Of a stretch of DNA of 8,825 nucleotides, positions 1-5,508 are shown in pieces. How positions within the stretch are numbered: the first letter of the stretch is position 1; each line of letters opens with the position of its first letter. The position numbers and the translations under genes were made by a program. The stretch is taken from positions 1 to 8,825 of the forward strand of contig CALDPJ010000381.1 of assembly GCA_937911795.1 (NCBI GenBank), given 5' to 3'. Source of the stretch: an uncultured Flavobacteriales bacterium. Lineage in GTDB: Bacteria; Bacteroidota; Bacteroidia; Flavobacteriales_D; SKUL01. The notes beneath the pieces were generated by a model. It had not been told where the DNA came from and ran no database searches. It was given only the letters and a program-made list of their open reading frames with translations.

Positions 1-95
1 GCTACTACTTCGGATTCTAAATGTCCACTTCGGGTTATAGTAAAAAAGAATAAAAACCCCTAAATCTCAAAACCCAACGCGATCTAGCGACGATG

Positions 96-120
96 GCGCT
101 GGTTGAGCATAGTCGAAACC
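96..120. repeat. Interspersed-repeat-like element downstream of ftsY
   Basis: The stretch contains GGTTGAGCATAGTCGAAACC (positions 101-120) preceded by GCGCT. Sequences of the form 'GTTGAGC..AGTCGAAAC' recur in the intergenic DNA of many Bacteroidota genomes, which is the basis for the call. Only one copy is present here, so repetition cannot be shown from this sequence. It sits in the non-coding spacer 56 nt past the ftsY stop codon. I see no coding potential across it. Confidence 0.4.
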
Positions 121-175
121 TAGCCGGAGAAGCGGGTGCGATAACTAAACCCATCCGGAGAGAACCAAATAAACC

Positions 176-1132
176 TTAATTCCCAAACAATGAATCCACA
201 AACTCGTGCTTATTAAACACCTGCAGATCTTCGATTCCCTCGCCGACCCCGATATACTTCACCGGAATTTTAAACTGGTCGGAAATTCCGATCACCACAC
301 CACCTTTGGCGGTACCATCGATCTTTGTCAGTGCCAACGCATTTACTTCGGTAGCTTTTACGAAATGCTTTGCCTGTTCGATCGCGTTCTGACCGGTGGA
401 TCCGTCCAGCACGAGCAGAATCTCGTGCGGTGCATCAGGAATTACCTTCTGCATTACATTGCGGATCTTGGTCAGCTCATTCATGAGGTTCACCTTGTTG
501 TGCAACCGGCCCGCTGTATCGATGATGGCTACATCTGCCCCTGTGGCTACCGCACTCTGTAACGTATCATAAGCCACAGATGCAGGATCGGCACCCATGC
601 CCTGCTGAATCAACGGTACGTCCACGCGCTCTGACCAGATGCGCAACTGATCAACCGCCGCAGCCCGGAAAGTATCGGCAGCTCCGAGCACTACTTTAAG
701 ATTTTGTTGCTTAAACTGATGGGCCAGTTTTCCTATGGTCGTTGTTTTCCCGACTCCGTTCACTCCGACCACCATGATCACATACGGACCATTCATCGCC
801 GGAATCTGAAAAGCAACCTGATCGGCAGTGTTATTTTCACTAAGCAGTGCTGTAATTTCCTCGCGCAAAATACGATTGAGCTCGTCGGTGCCCATATATT
901 TATCGCGGGCTACACGTTCTTCTATGCGCTCTATGATTTTCAGAGTAGTTTCTACCCCGACATCAGACGTCACCAGCACCTCTTCAAGATTGTCGAGTAC
1001 CTCATCGTCTACCTGAGATTTTCCGGCAACCGCCCGGGCCATTTTTGAAAAAACACTCTCTTTTGTTTTTTCAAGACCCTTATCCAGCGTTTCCTTCTTC
1101 TCGCGGGAAAATATTTTCTTAAAGAATCCCAT
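176..1132 (-). CDS. ftsY: Signal recognition particle receptor FtsY
   Basis: FtsY is the membrane-associated SRP receptor GTPase. It pairs with Ffh so that ribosomes making membrane proteins dock at the Sec translocon. The 318-residue product has a short charged N-terminal region (about 1-30, with MGFFKKIF as a likely membrane-contact helix), a helical N domain (about 30-110) and the GTPase G domain. Visible G motifs are the P-loop GVNGVGKT (123-130), DTFRAAA (153-159), DTAGR (205-209) and TKIDGTAKGG (269-278), followed by GVGEGIEDL near the C terminus. The long acidic A domain of E. coli FtsY is absent, so the protein is compact, as is common outside the enterics. All catalytic motifs are intact. 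It is the last gene of the rpmB-rpmG-DUF4295-ftsY series, 72 nt after the DUF4295 stop codon, with a hairpin in that spacer. Confidence 0.97.
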   Translation of the reverse strand: MGFFKKIFSREKKETLDKGLEKTKESVFSKMARAVAGKSQVDDEVLDNLEEVLVTSDVGVETTLKIIERIEERVARDKYMGTDELNRILREEITALLSENNTADQVAFQIPAMNGPYVIMVVGVNGVGKTTTIGKLAHQFKQQNLKVVLGAADTFRAAAVDQLRIWSERVDVPLIQQGMGADPASVAYDTLQSAVATGADVAIIDTAGRLHNKVNLMNELTKIRNVMQKVIPDAPHEILLVLDGSTGQNAIEQAKHFVKATEVNALALTKIDGTAKGGVVIGISDQFKIPVKYIGVGEGIEDLQVFNKHEFVDSLFGN

Positions 1133-1148
1133 AGTTTTTAAACTAAAA

Positions 1149-1179
1149 CAGGCCTCCTCCGTGAAATGGAAAAAGCCTG
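1149..1179 (-). terminator. Hairpin with T-rich tail between the DUF4295 gene and ftsY
   Basis: Read on the minus strand, arms of 12 nt (CAGGCTTTTTCC and GGAGGAGGCCTG) pair fully, with three G-U wobbles, around a 7-nt loop. TTTTAGTTT follows directly. This resembles an intrinsic terminator or attenuator that would lower readthrough from the abundant ribosomal-protein transcript into ftsY. It ends only 16 nt before the ftsY start codon, so it could also affect ftsY translation. The wobbles and the interrupted T-run make full termination uncertain. Confidence 0.5.
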
Positions 1180-1204
1180 CTCAATAAATTGCGGTAAGAC
1201 GGGC

Positions 1205-1357
1205 TTATGATTTGAGCCAGTCGTTTACCTGATCGTTAATAACCATTTCTTCTTTAAATGCATAAGATCCCGTTTTCGGGGACTTTACCATTTTAATTAC
1301 TTTGGTGTGGTTTTTACCACCACCAGTCTGTAAAGATGCAACCGTTTTCTTTGCCAT
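1205..1357 (-). CDS. DUF4295 family small basic protein, probable ribosomal protein
   Basis: The gene encodes 50 residues starting MAKKTVASLQTGGGKNHTKV and ending NDWLKS, with a TAA stop. It is rich in lysine, has no cysteine and no membrane segment. It matches the DUF4295 family, which I know only from Bacteroidota and which sits between rpmG and ftsY there. From memory, the Flavobacterium johnsoniae 70S structure revealed an extra large-subunit protein named bL38; I believe this family is that protein, but cannot confirm it here. Position supports a ribosomal role: it starts 7 nt after the rpmG stop codon with an almost identical start context. Its size makes it easy to miss in automatic calls. 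Confidence 0.88.
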   Translation of the reverse strand: MAKKTVASLQTGGGKNHTKVIKMVKSPKTGSYAFKEEMVINDQVNDWLKS

Positions 1358-1364
1358 GATTCAA

Positions 1365-1553
1365 TTATTTTATCTCCTTGTGAACCGTCATTTTCTTGAG
1401 AATGGGGTTGAATTTCTTCAACTCCAGACGGTCGGGAGTGTTTTTTCTGCTTTTGGTGGTAATGTATCGTGAAGTTCCGGGCATACCGCTTTCTTTATGC
1501 TCGGTACACTCCATTATTACCTGAACTCTGTTTCCTTTTCCTTTCTTGGCCAT
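1365..1553 (-). CDS. rpmG: 50S ribosomal protein L33 (bL33)
   Basis: This is a 62-residue basic protein of the large ribosomal subunit. It begins MAKKGKGNRVQVIMECTEHK and contains the family core GTSRYITTKSRKNTPDRLEL (residues 26-45), ending KKMTVHKEIK. It has a single cysteine (C16), so it is the zinc-independent (C-minus) type rather than the four-cysteine zinc-ribbon type. It starts 7 nt after the rpmB stop codon and ends 7 nt before the DUF4295 start, which strongly implies one transcript. The N-terminal GKGN is slightly longer than the MAKKGNR usual for the phylum. Confidence 0.97.
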   Translation of the reverse strand: MAKKGKGNRVQVIMECTEHKESGMPGTSRYITTKSRKNTPDRLELKKFNPILKKMTVHKEIK

Positions 1554-1560
1554 GGCTCAA

Positions 1561-1806
1561 TTAAATTTTATCGGTAAAATATCCTTTTGCGATGGCTTTC
1601 TTCAGCGCTTCCTGGATTCCAATCTTGCTGATGGTTCGAAGACCCGCTGCAGAAATCTGAAGGGTGATCCATCGCTTATCTTCTGGCAGGTAAAAGCGTT
1701 TTTTCAGCAGATTAGGCTCAAAAGTTCGTTTGGTTTTGGTATTGGAGTGAGACACCCGATGACCAACCAATCGATGCTTACCTGTTATTTGACATACTCG
1801 TGACAT
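1561..1806 (-). CDS. rpmB: 50S ribosomal protein L28 (bL28)
   Basis: This is an 81-residue large-subunit protein. It opens with the hallmark MSRVCQITGK, continues through HRVSHSNTKTKRTFEPNL (about 16-33), KKRFYLPEDKRWITLQIS (about 35-52) and the C-terminal SAAGLRTISKIGI. Only one cysteine remains (C5), so no zinc site is possible. It is the first gene of the ribosomal block, with a 136-nt spacer to the cinA stop codon upstream that must hold the block's promoter. No strong Shine-Dalgarno sequence is present; AGGA lies 4 nt before the ATG but is weak. Confidence 0.97.
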   Translation of the reverse strand: MSRVCQITGKHRLVGHRVSHSNTKTKRTFEPNLLKKRFYLPEDKRWITLQISAAGLRTISKIGIQEALKKAIAKGYFTDKI

Positions 1807-1834
1807 GTGTTCCTGGGTTTTTCAAAATGGCGTG

Positions 1835-1865
1835 CAAACTTCGGGATTTTATTCCAATTGAGCAA
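1835..1865 (-). promoter_or_regulatory. Tentative promoter for rpmB-rpmG-DUF4295
   Basis: On the minus strand TTG (1863-1865) is followed after 20 nt by GAAGTTTG (1835-1842). That matches the Bacteroidota pattern TTG-N17-23-TAnnTTTG with one mismatch in the TA pair. The leader would be roughly 25 nt. It is the best-spaced candidate in the cinA-rpmB spacer but rests on an imperfect box. Confidence 0.3.
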
Positions 1866-1942
1866 TTATATCTCCAAATTATTTGTCAATGGAAATCTGC
1901 TTCTTTTTCGGCGGTCACAGCGGCCACTACCCGGTTCTGAAA

Positions 1943-3175
1943 TTAATTGTTAAGTAGCTGTCTGCGCAGCAGGTCGAGCGCAAAAAGACTGGCCACTTTA
2001 ATATTCCGGTCGCGGTTGCGGCCAAGTTTATAAAAATATCCTTTGGTAGCACCGCCGTAGCTTACTCCTATCCACACCGATCCTACCGGTACATCCGGCG
2101 TCCCTCCTCCGGGACCAGAAATACCGGAAGTAGACAAGGAAACATCGGCACCTGTACGGGCTCTGATTCCGTCGGCCATTTCGCAAACCACCTGCTCGCT
2201 TACAATTCCGTGTTGTTGTATGGTCTGTTGCTGCACATTGAGCAAGGTTGTTTTGTGCGCAATTGAATAGGCTACCACTCCGCCTGCAAAATAATCCGAA
2301 CACCCCGGAACTGCTGTAATCATATGCGCAATGTAGCCACCGGTACAACTCTCGGCCAGGGCAAGCTTCAGATTTTTTTTACGAAGAAGATCGCCCACTA
2401 CTTCAGACAGTGTTTTGTCGTCGCGCGCAAAAACGATATCGCCCAATAACTTTACGGCTTCATCGGTCTCCTGTTCGATACGATCCCTCTCGGTTTTCGG
2501 ACCGCTGATGCGCAAACGCACCACACCCGAAGACGGCAGATATGCGAGCCCAAGTCCTTCGGAACGGATTCGTTTCTCCCAGTCGCGCAGTTCATGAGCA
2601 ATGAAAGATTCACCTTTTCCGATGGTCTGAATCACGGTGTAGTAAGAGCCGCCATTGGAATAATTCTCATGCAGTCGTGGCAACACTTCTTCGCGCATCA
2701 TGCCTTCCATTTCGTGCGGAACGCCTGGCATCGAAATTACGACCTTGCCGTTTTTCTCAAACCACATTCCCATAGCGGTGCCGCGCCTGTTTATTAGGAT
2801 CTCAGCGTCTTCGGGCAATTCTGCCTGCGCTTCATTTTCCGGCAGCATCTTCAGATTCCGCGAAGAAAAATATTCGCGTATTCCGTGCAGCACCTCATCG
2901 TTCATCACGAGTTTTGTGTCGAAAAATTCGCAAAGGGTTTCCTTTGTAATATCATCCTGTGTAGGTCCCAGTCCGCCGGTTACAAATACCAGATCAACCC
3001 GCATGGTTGATTCGCGGAGTGCATTCAGAATATGTTCCCGGTCATCGGTAATCGTCGTAACCTGATGTACCTCAATACCGGCGGGATACAATTGCTGACC
3101 CATCCAGGCAGCGTTGGTATTGATGGTTTGCCCCAGCAGGATCTCGTCACCAATTGAAATTATTTCAGCGCGCAT
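1943..3175 (-). CDS. cinA: CinA family protein: MoaB-like domain plus nicotinamide-nucleotide amidase
   Basis: The 410-residue protein has both domains of full-length CinA. Residues 1-170 form the MoaB/MogA-like domain, linked in the family to ADP-ribose pyrophosphatase activity, with TGGLGPTQDD (66-75) and PGVPHEM (150-156). Residues about 255-410 form the PncC-like domain that deamidates nicotinamide mononucleotide to nicotinate mononucleotide for NAD recycling. It carries ESCTGG (275-280) with the likely nucleophile S276, and TSGISGPGGGTP (349-360). Both active regions look intact. The start is well fixed because the family begins directly with AEIISIGDEIL. The gene order cinA then rpmB is usual in Bacteroidota. 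A TAnnTTTG box ends 4 nt before the ATG, so cinA appears to have its own promoter and almost no 5' leader. Confidence 0.96.
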   Translation of the reverse strand: MRAEIISIGDEILLGQTINTNAAWMGQQLYPAGIEVHQVTTITDDREHILNALRESTMRVDLVFVTGGLGPTQDDITKETLCEFFDTKLVMNDEVLHGIREYFSSRNLKMLPENEAQAELPEDAEILINRRGTAMGMWFEKNGKVVISMPGVPHEMEGMMREEVLPRLHENYSNGGSYYTVIQTIGKGESFIAHELRDWEKRIRSEGLGLAYLPSSGVVRLRISGPKTERDRIEQETDEAVKLLGDIVFARDDKTLSEVVGDLLRKKNLKLALAESCTGGYIAHMITAVPGCSDYFAGGVVAYSIAHKTTLLNVQQQTIQQHGIVSEQVVCEMADGIRARTGADVSLSTSGISGPGGGTPDVPVGSVWIGVSYGGATKGYFYKLGRNRDRNIKVASLFALDLLRRQLLNN

Positions 3176-3179
3176 CCAA

Positions 3180-3187
3180 CAAAATTA
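3180..3187 (-). promoter_or_regulatory. TAnnTTTG promoter box abutting the cinA start
   Basis: On the minus strand TAATTTTG is an exact match to the Bacteroidota -7 element TAnnTTTG. Four bases (TTGG) separate it from the cinA ATG. With usual geometry transcription would begin at or one base before the ATG. A TTG 24 nt upstream of the box is just outside the usual 17-23 nt spacing, so the -33 element is weak. Confidence 0.6.
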
Positions 3188-3305
3188 TCCATTAATATCA
3201 CATCATACCGCCAAAAACGACATCGCATCCATCTTCGGAATATTGCCGTGCAACACCGAACAAAACACGATGCCGGATTCAGGCTGAAATAAGAATAAGA
3301 TTTTG

Positions 3306-3506
3306 CTATTTTTTACCTCTGGCGGTAAGAACAGCACCTATTATAAGCACCACACCACTCACGATTACCGGCGTCCAATTCGCATCACTAACACCAATGT
3401 CTATTCCGAAAAGACTAAAAGTTTCTGTATTATTTGCGGCTTGTATTCCGAATACCAATACGCCGATAATTCCTAAAACGAGTAAAATAATTCCAATGGT
3501 CTTCAT
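3306..3506 (-). CDS. Small two-helix membrane protein of unknown function
   Basis: The 66-residue product has two hydrophobic segments. Residues 3-23 (IGIILLVLGIIGVLVFGIQAA) and 46-61 (TPVIVSGVVLIIGAVL) flank a 20-residue polar loop, and the C terminus is basic (ARGKK). A hairpin across the inner membrane with both ends in the cytoplasm is the simplest topology. The first helix could be read as a signal peptide, but no clear cleavage site stands out. It resembles the many small membrane proteins with a short loop and a KK tail found in Bacteroidota; I do not recognise a named family. AAAGGA shortly before the ATG is one of the few ribosome-binding-like sites in the window. It lies 130 nt upstream of cinA and is probably a separate unit. 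Confidence 0.7.
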   Translation of the reverse strand: MKTIGIILLVLGIIGVLVFGIQAANNTETFSLFGIDIGVSDANWTPVIVSGVVLIIGAVLTARGKK

Positions 3507-3548
3507 TTTCCTTTAATTGTTGATGAGGTTAAAATGTTTAGTTATTTA

Positions 3549-3577
3549 TGAAGTTAGAAAATAATAACGAAACGCAA
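3549..3577 (-). promoter_or_regulatory. Weak candidate promoter for the small membrane protein
   Basis: On the minus strand TTG (3575-3577) is followed after 18 nt by TAACTTCA (3549-3556). The spacing is right, but the second half of the box (TTCA for TTTG) is poor. It would give a leader of about 40 nt, quite unlike the neighbouring genes. The 155-nt divergent spacer holds no other feature I can support apart from the plus-strand box at 3650. Confidence 0.2.
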
Positions 3578-3649
3578 TAAGGATGCGGATCAGACCCGGT
3601 AAATTTTATTCAGAAAACCACGGCGCATCGTTCACTCAAAAGTCCTCAC

Positions 3650-3657
3650 TACATTTG
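3650..3657 (+). promoter_or_regulatory. TAnnTTTG promoter box abutting the nucleoside phosphorylase start
   Basis: TACATTTG exactly matches the Bacteroidota -7 element and is followed by GGTC and then the ATG at 3662. The box-to-ATG distance is 4 nt, the same as at cinA and at 4621. The predicted transcript is leaderless or has a one-base leader. No clear TTG lies 17-23 nt upstream; the nearest relatives are TTC and TCG. Confidence 0.6.
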
Positions 3658-3661
3658 GGTC

Positions 3662-4567
3662 ATGAAAGAATCAGCATTACAACAAGCCGAAAACCTGGCT
3701 TCTTCAGAATTGGTACTAACAAAAGATGGCGCGGTATATCACCTTAACCTGATGCCGGAGCAAATAGCACCCAACATTATCGTAGTGGGCGATCAGGGTC
3801 GGGTAGCCCAGGTTTCAAAGCATTTCGACCGAATCGACCACACCGTACAAAACCGCGAGTTTCTCACCCACACCGGAAGTATCGGCTCTTTTCCGATTAG
3901 TGTCATGTCTACCGGAATCGGCACAGACAACATCGACATAGTCATCAACGAACTGGATGCTCTTTTCAATATTGATCTTGAGCAACGAAGCATCCGATCC
4001 GAAAAAACCCGGCTGAACATTATCCGCCTTGGAACCTGCGGAGCGCTGCAGGAAGATATTCCCGTGGATGAATTGTTGCTTTCTACGCATGGCATGGGAC
4101 TCGATACGGTCACCGGATATTATGCCGCTGAATTTGAAGATGAGGAGAAAGAGCTGGCAAAAGCATTTCAAATGCACAGCATCTGGCCGGAACAAATTCC
4201 GGCGCCTTATTTTGTGAAGGCCGGAGGCGAACTCATGAACCGCATCAACGGAAAAGACATGTATACCGGCATTACCGCAACCGCAGGAGGATTTTACGGA
4301 CCGCAGGGAAGAATCCTTCGGTTGCCGTTGCGGATTTCGGATCTGAACGAAAGCCTCAACAGTTTTCGACACGGTGAACACCGCATCACCAATTTCGAAA
4401 TGGAAACCTCTGCACTGTATGCGCTGTCGGCCATGCTCGGTCACCAGGCCTGCACCGTTTGCGCCGTAATTGCCAATCGTTTCAGCAAATCTTTCAGCCG
4501 CGATTATCACCCGACAGTGAACAGAATGATCGCTACCGTGTTAGAAAGATTAACAACCGGTTATTGA
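3662..4567 (+). CDS. Nucleoside phosphorylase, uridine phosphorylase-like
   Basis: This 301-residue cytosolic enzyme belongs to the NP-I (PNP/UDP) phosphorylase family, which splits nucleosides with phosphate to free base and ribose-1-phosphate. Visible family elements are VVGDQGRV (41-48, phosphate-side loop), STGIGTDNIDI (83-93), RLGTCGAL (122-129), AGGFYGPQGR (208-217) and the ribose-binding FEMETSA (245-251). The Gln-x-Arg in FYGPQGR resembles the uracil-binding pair of uridine phosphorylases, so pyrimidine nucleosides are the likelier substrate; this is inference. The usual GDPxR loop reads GDQGR here. The start at 3662 keeps the ASSEL..DGAVYHLNL segment, which I recall as conserved in Bacteroidota homologues; the next Met (31) would remove it. 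The gene has its own promoter box and is followed by the SirB1-type gene after 53 nt. Confidence 0.9.
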   Translation: MKESALQQAENLASSELVLTKDGAVYHLNLMPEQIAPNIIVVGDQGRVAQVSKHFDRIDHTVQNREFLTHTGSIGSFPISVMSTGIGTDNIDIVINELDALFNIDLEQRSIRSEKTRLNIIRLGTCGALQEDIPVDELLLSTHGMGLDTVTGYYAAEFEDEEKELAKAFQMHSIWPEQIPAPYFVKAGGELMNRINGKDMYTGITATAGGFYGPQGRILRLPLRISDLNESLNSFRHGEHRITNFEMETSALYALSAMLGHQACTVCAVIANRFSKSFSRDYHPTVNRMIATVLERLTTGY

Positions 4568-4608
4568 AAAGCCGATTCTGAAAGTCTGCCACACGCAGAA
4601 TTGGAACC

Positions 4609-4616
4609 TACTTTTG
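4609..4616 (+). promoter_or_regulatory. TAnnTTTG promoter box abutting the SirB1-type gene start
   Basis: TACTTTTG is an exact match to TAnnTTTG, followed by AGAC and the ATG at 4621, again a 4-nt gap. CTG 20 nt upstream (4586-4588) could be a degenerate -33 TTG. The box lies in the 53-nt spacer after the phosphorylase stop codon, so the second gene can be transcribed separately from the first. Confidence 0.55.
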
Positions 4617-4620
4617 AGAC

Positions 4621-5508
4621 ATGAAAGTTCCACCATCTTTCAACGAGAATCAGATCGACGCGTTGATCAGCCTGATCGACGACCCTGACGAACTTGTGTA
4701 CGATCAGGTAAAGCATCAGATTGTTTCGCTCGGTGAGCCGATCATTCCCAGGCTTGAGGCTTATTGGGAGCAGGATACGTTTGGGAATTTGTTTCAGGTT
4801 CGAATCGAAGATATCATTCACGAAATCCAGTTTTCTTCCGTGCGGCTCGCGCTCAAATCATGGCACGACAGCGGCGGCGAAGATTTACTGGAAGGTCTGT
4901 TGATTCTAAACCGGTACCAATATCCGGATCTCGAAGAACTCGAAGTCCGCGACCAGATCTCACGTCTGCGGCAGGATATCTGGCTGGAGCTGAACGATCA
5001 TCTCACGGCTTTTGAGCAGGTAAAAGTGATCAACGAAGTTTTGTTCGGCATGCATGGTTTCCGTGGAAATAAACGCAATTATCACGCTGCCCAGAATTCA
5101 TTTCTGAGCCAGGTGCTCGAAACCAAAAAAGGAAATCCGCTGTTACTGAGCATGCTTTACCTCATTCTCGCCGACAGTCTTGACATTCCTATTCACGGCA
5201 TCAACCTGCCACATCATTTCATCCTCGCGTACGAAGATCGTTTCAATATCTTCGGAAATCCGGAATCGGATAAACCGGAGGTATTGTTCTACATCAACCC
5301 CTTCAGCAAGGGAGCGCTACTGGATAAAAGCGAAATAAAACGGTTTCTGAAGCACGTAAAACTCGATCCGGAAGATCGTTTTTTTGAACCTTGCAGCAAC
5401 CGCGTAATGCTGTTGCGCAACATTCACAACCTGATGTTTTCTTACCAGCATTCGGGAGAAACCGACAAGCTGAAAGAGATGAAGGTGCTTGCGGAAATTT
5501 TTCAGTAA
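4621..5508 (+). CDS. SirB1/transglutaminase-like fold protein with HEAT-like N terminus
   Basis: The 295-residue protein matches the SirB1-type transglutaminase-like family (COG2912, Transglut_core2). Residues 1-130 are helical and HEAT-like, as in DDPDELVYDQVKHQIVSLGE (20-39). The core runs from about 135, with the signature RGNKRNY (148-154), NSFLSQVLETKKGNPLLLS (159-177), LPHHF (196-200) and INPF (225-228). No signal peptide or membrane segment is seen, so it is likely cytosolic. The only cysteine in the whole protein is C258, far from the GNPLLLS helix where a transglutaminase or protease Cys would sit. The His of LPHHF remains. Biochemical function of the family is unclear; non-catalytic binding is a reasonable guess. 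The start at 4621 is fixed by the promoter box and the lack of another Met before residue 144. The 3' end overlaps convergent wecB by 7 nt. Confidence 0.85.
   Translation: MKVPPSFNENQIDALISLIDDPDELVYDQVKHQIVSLGEPIIPRLEAYWEQDTFGNLFQVRIEDIIHEIQFSSVRLALKSWHDSGGEDLLEGLLILNRYQYPDLEELEVRDQISRLRQDIWLELNDHLTAFEQVKVINEVLFGMHGFRGNKRNYHAAQNSFLSQVLETKKGNPLLLSMLYLILADSLDIPIHGINLPHHFILAYEDRFNIFGNPESDKPEVLFYINPFSKGALLDKSEIKRFLKHVKLDPEDRFFEPCSNRVMLLRNIHNLMFSYQHSGETDKLKEMKVLAEIFQ

Noticed and set aside
124..158. CCGGA/TCCGG inverted repeat just after the ftsY stop codon as its terminator
   Set aside because: Only five outer pairs plus a short offset inner stem, a long loop and no following T-run on the minus strand.
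206..562. 118-residue plus-strand open frame opposite ftsY
   Set aside because: It is antisense to the conserved G domain, where codon structure is explained by FtsY, and the product resembles no known protein.
1153..1160. GGAGGAGG upstream of ftsY as a Shine-Dalgarno sequence
   Set aside because: It is 20 nt from the ATG and is buried in the 3' arm of the hairpin; genes here generally lack such sites.
1865..1889. TTGACA and TATAAT on the minus strand upstream of rpmB
   Set aside because: The spacer is 13 nt rather than about 17, and the primary sigma factor of this phylum does not use the E. coli-type consensus.
3203..3340. About 45 open codons on the minus strand between the small membrane protein and cinA, ending in TGA at 3203-3205
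   Set aside because: No ATG start, overlap with the end of the membrane protein gene, and no family match. The protein-like ending FLAV is suggestive but could be chance.
3815..4510. 231-residue open frame on the minus strand inside the nucleoside phosphorylase gene
   Set aside because: It is fully antisense to a well-conserved gene, has no family motifs and no promoter, and is rich in residues typical of shadow frames.
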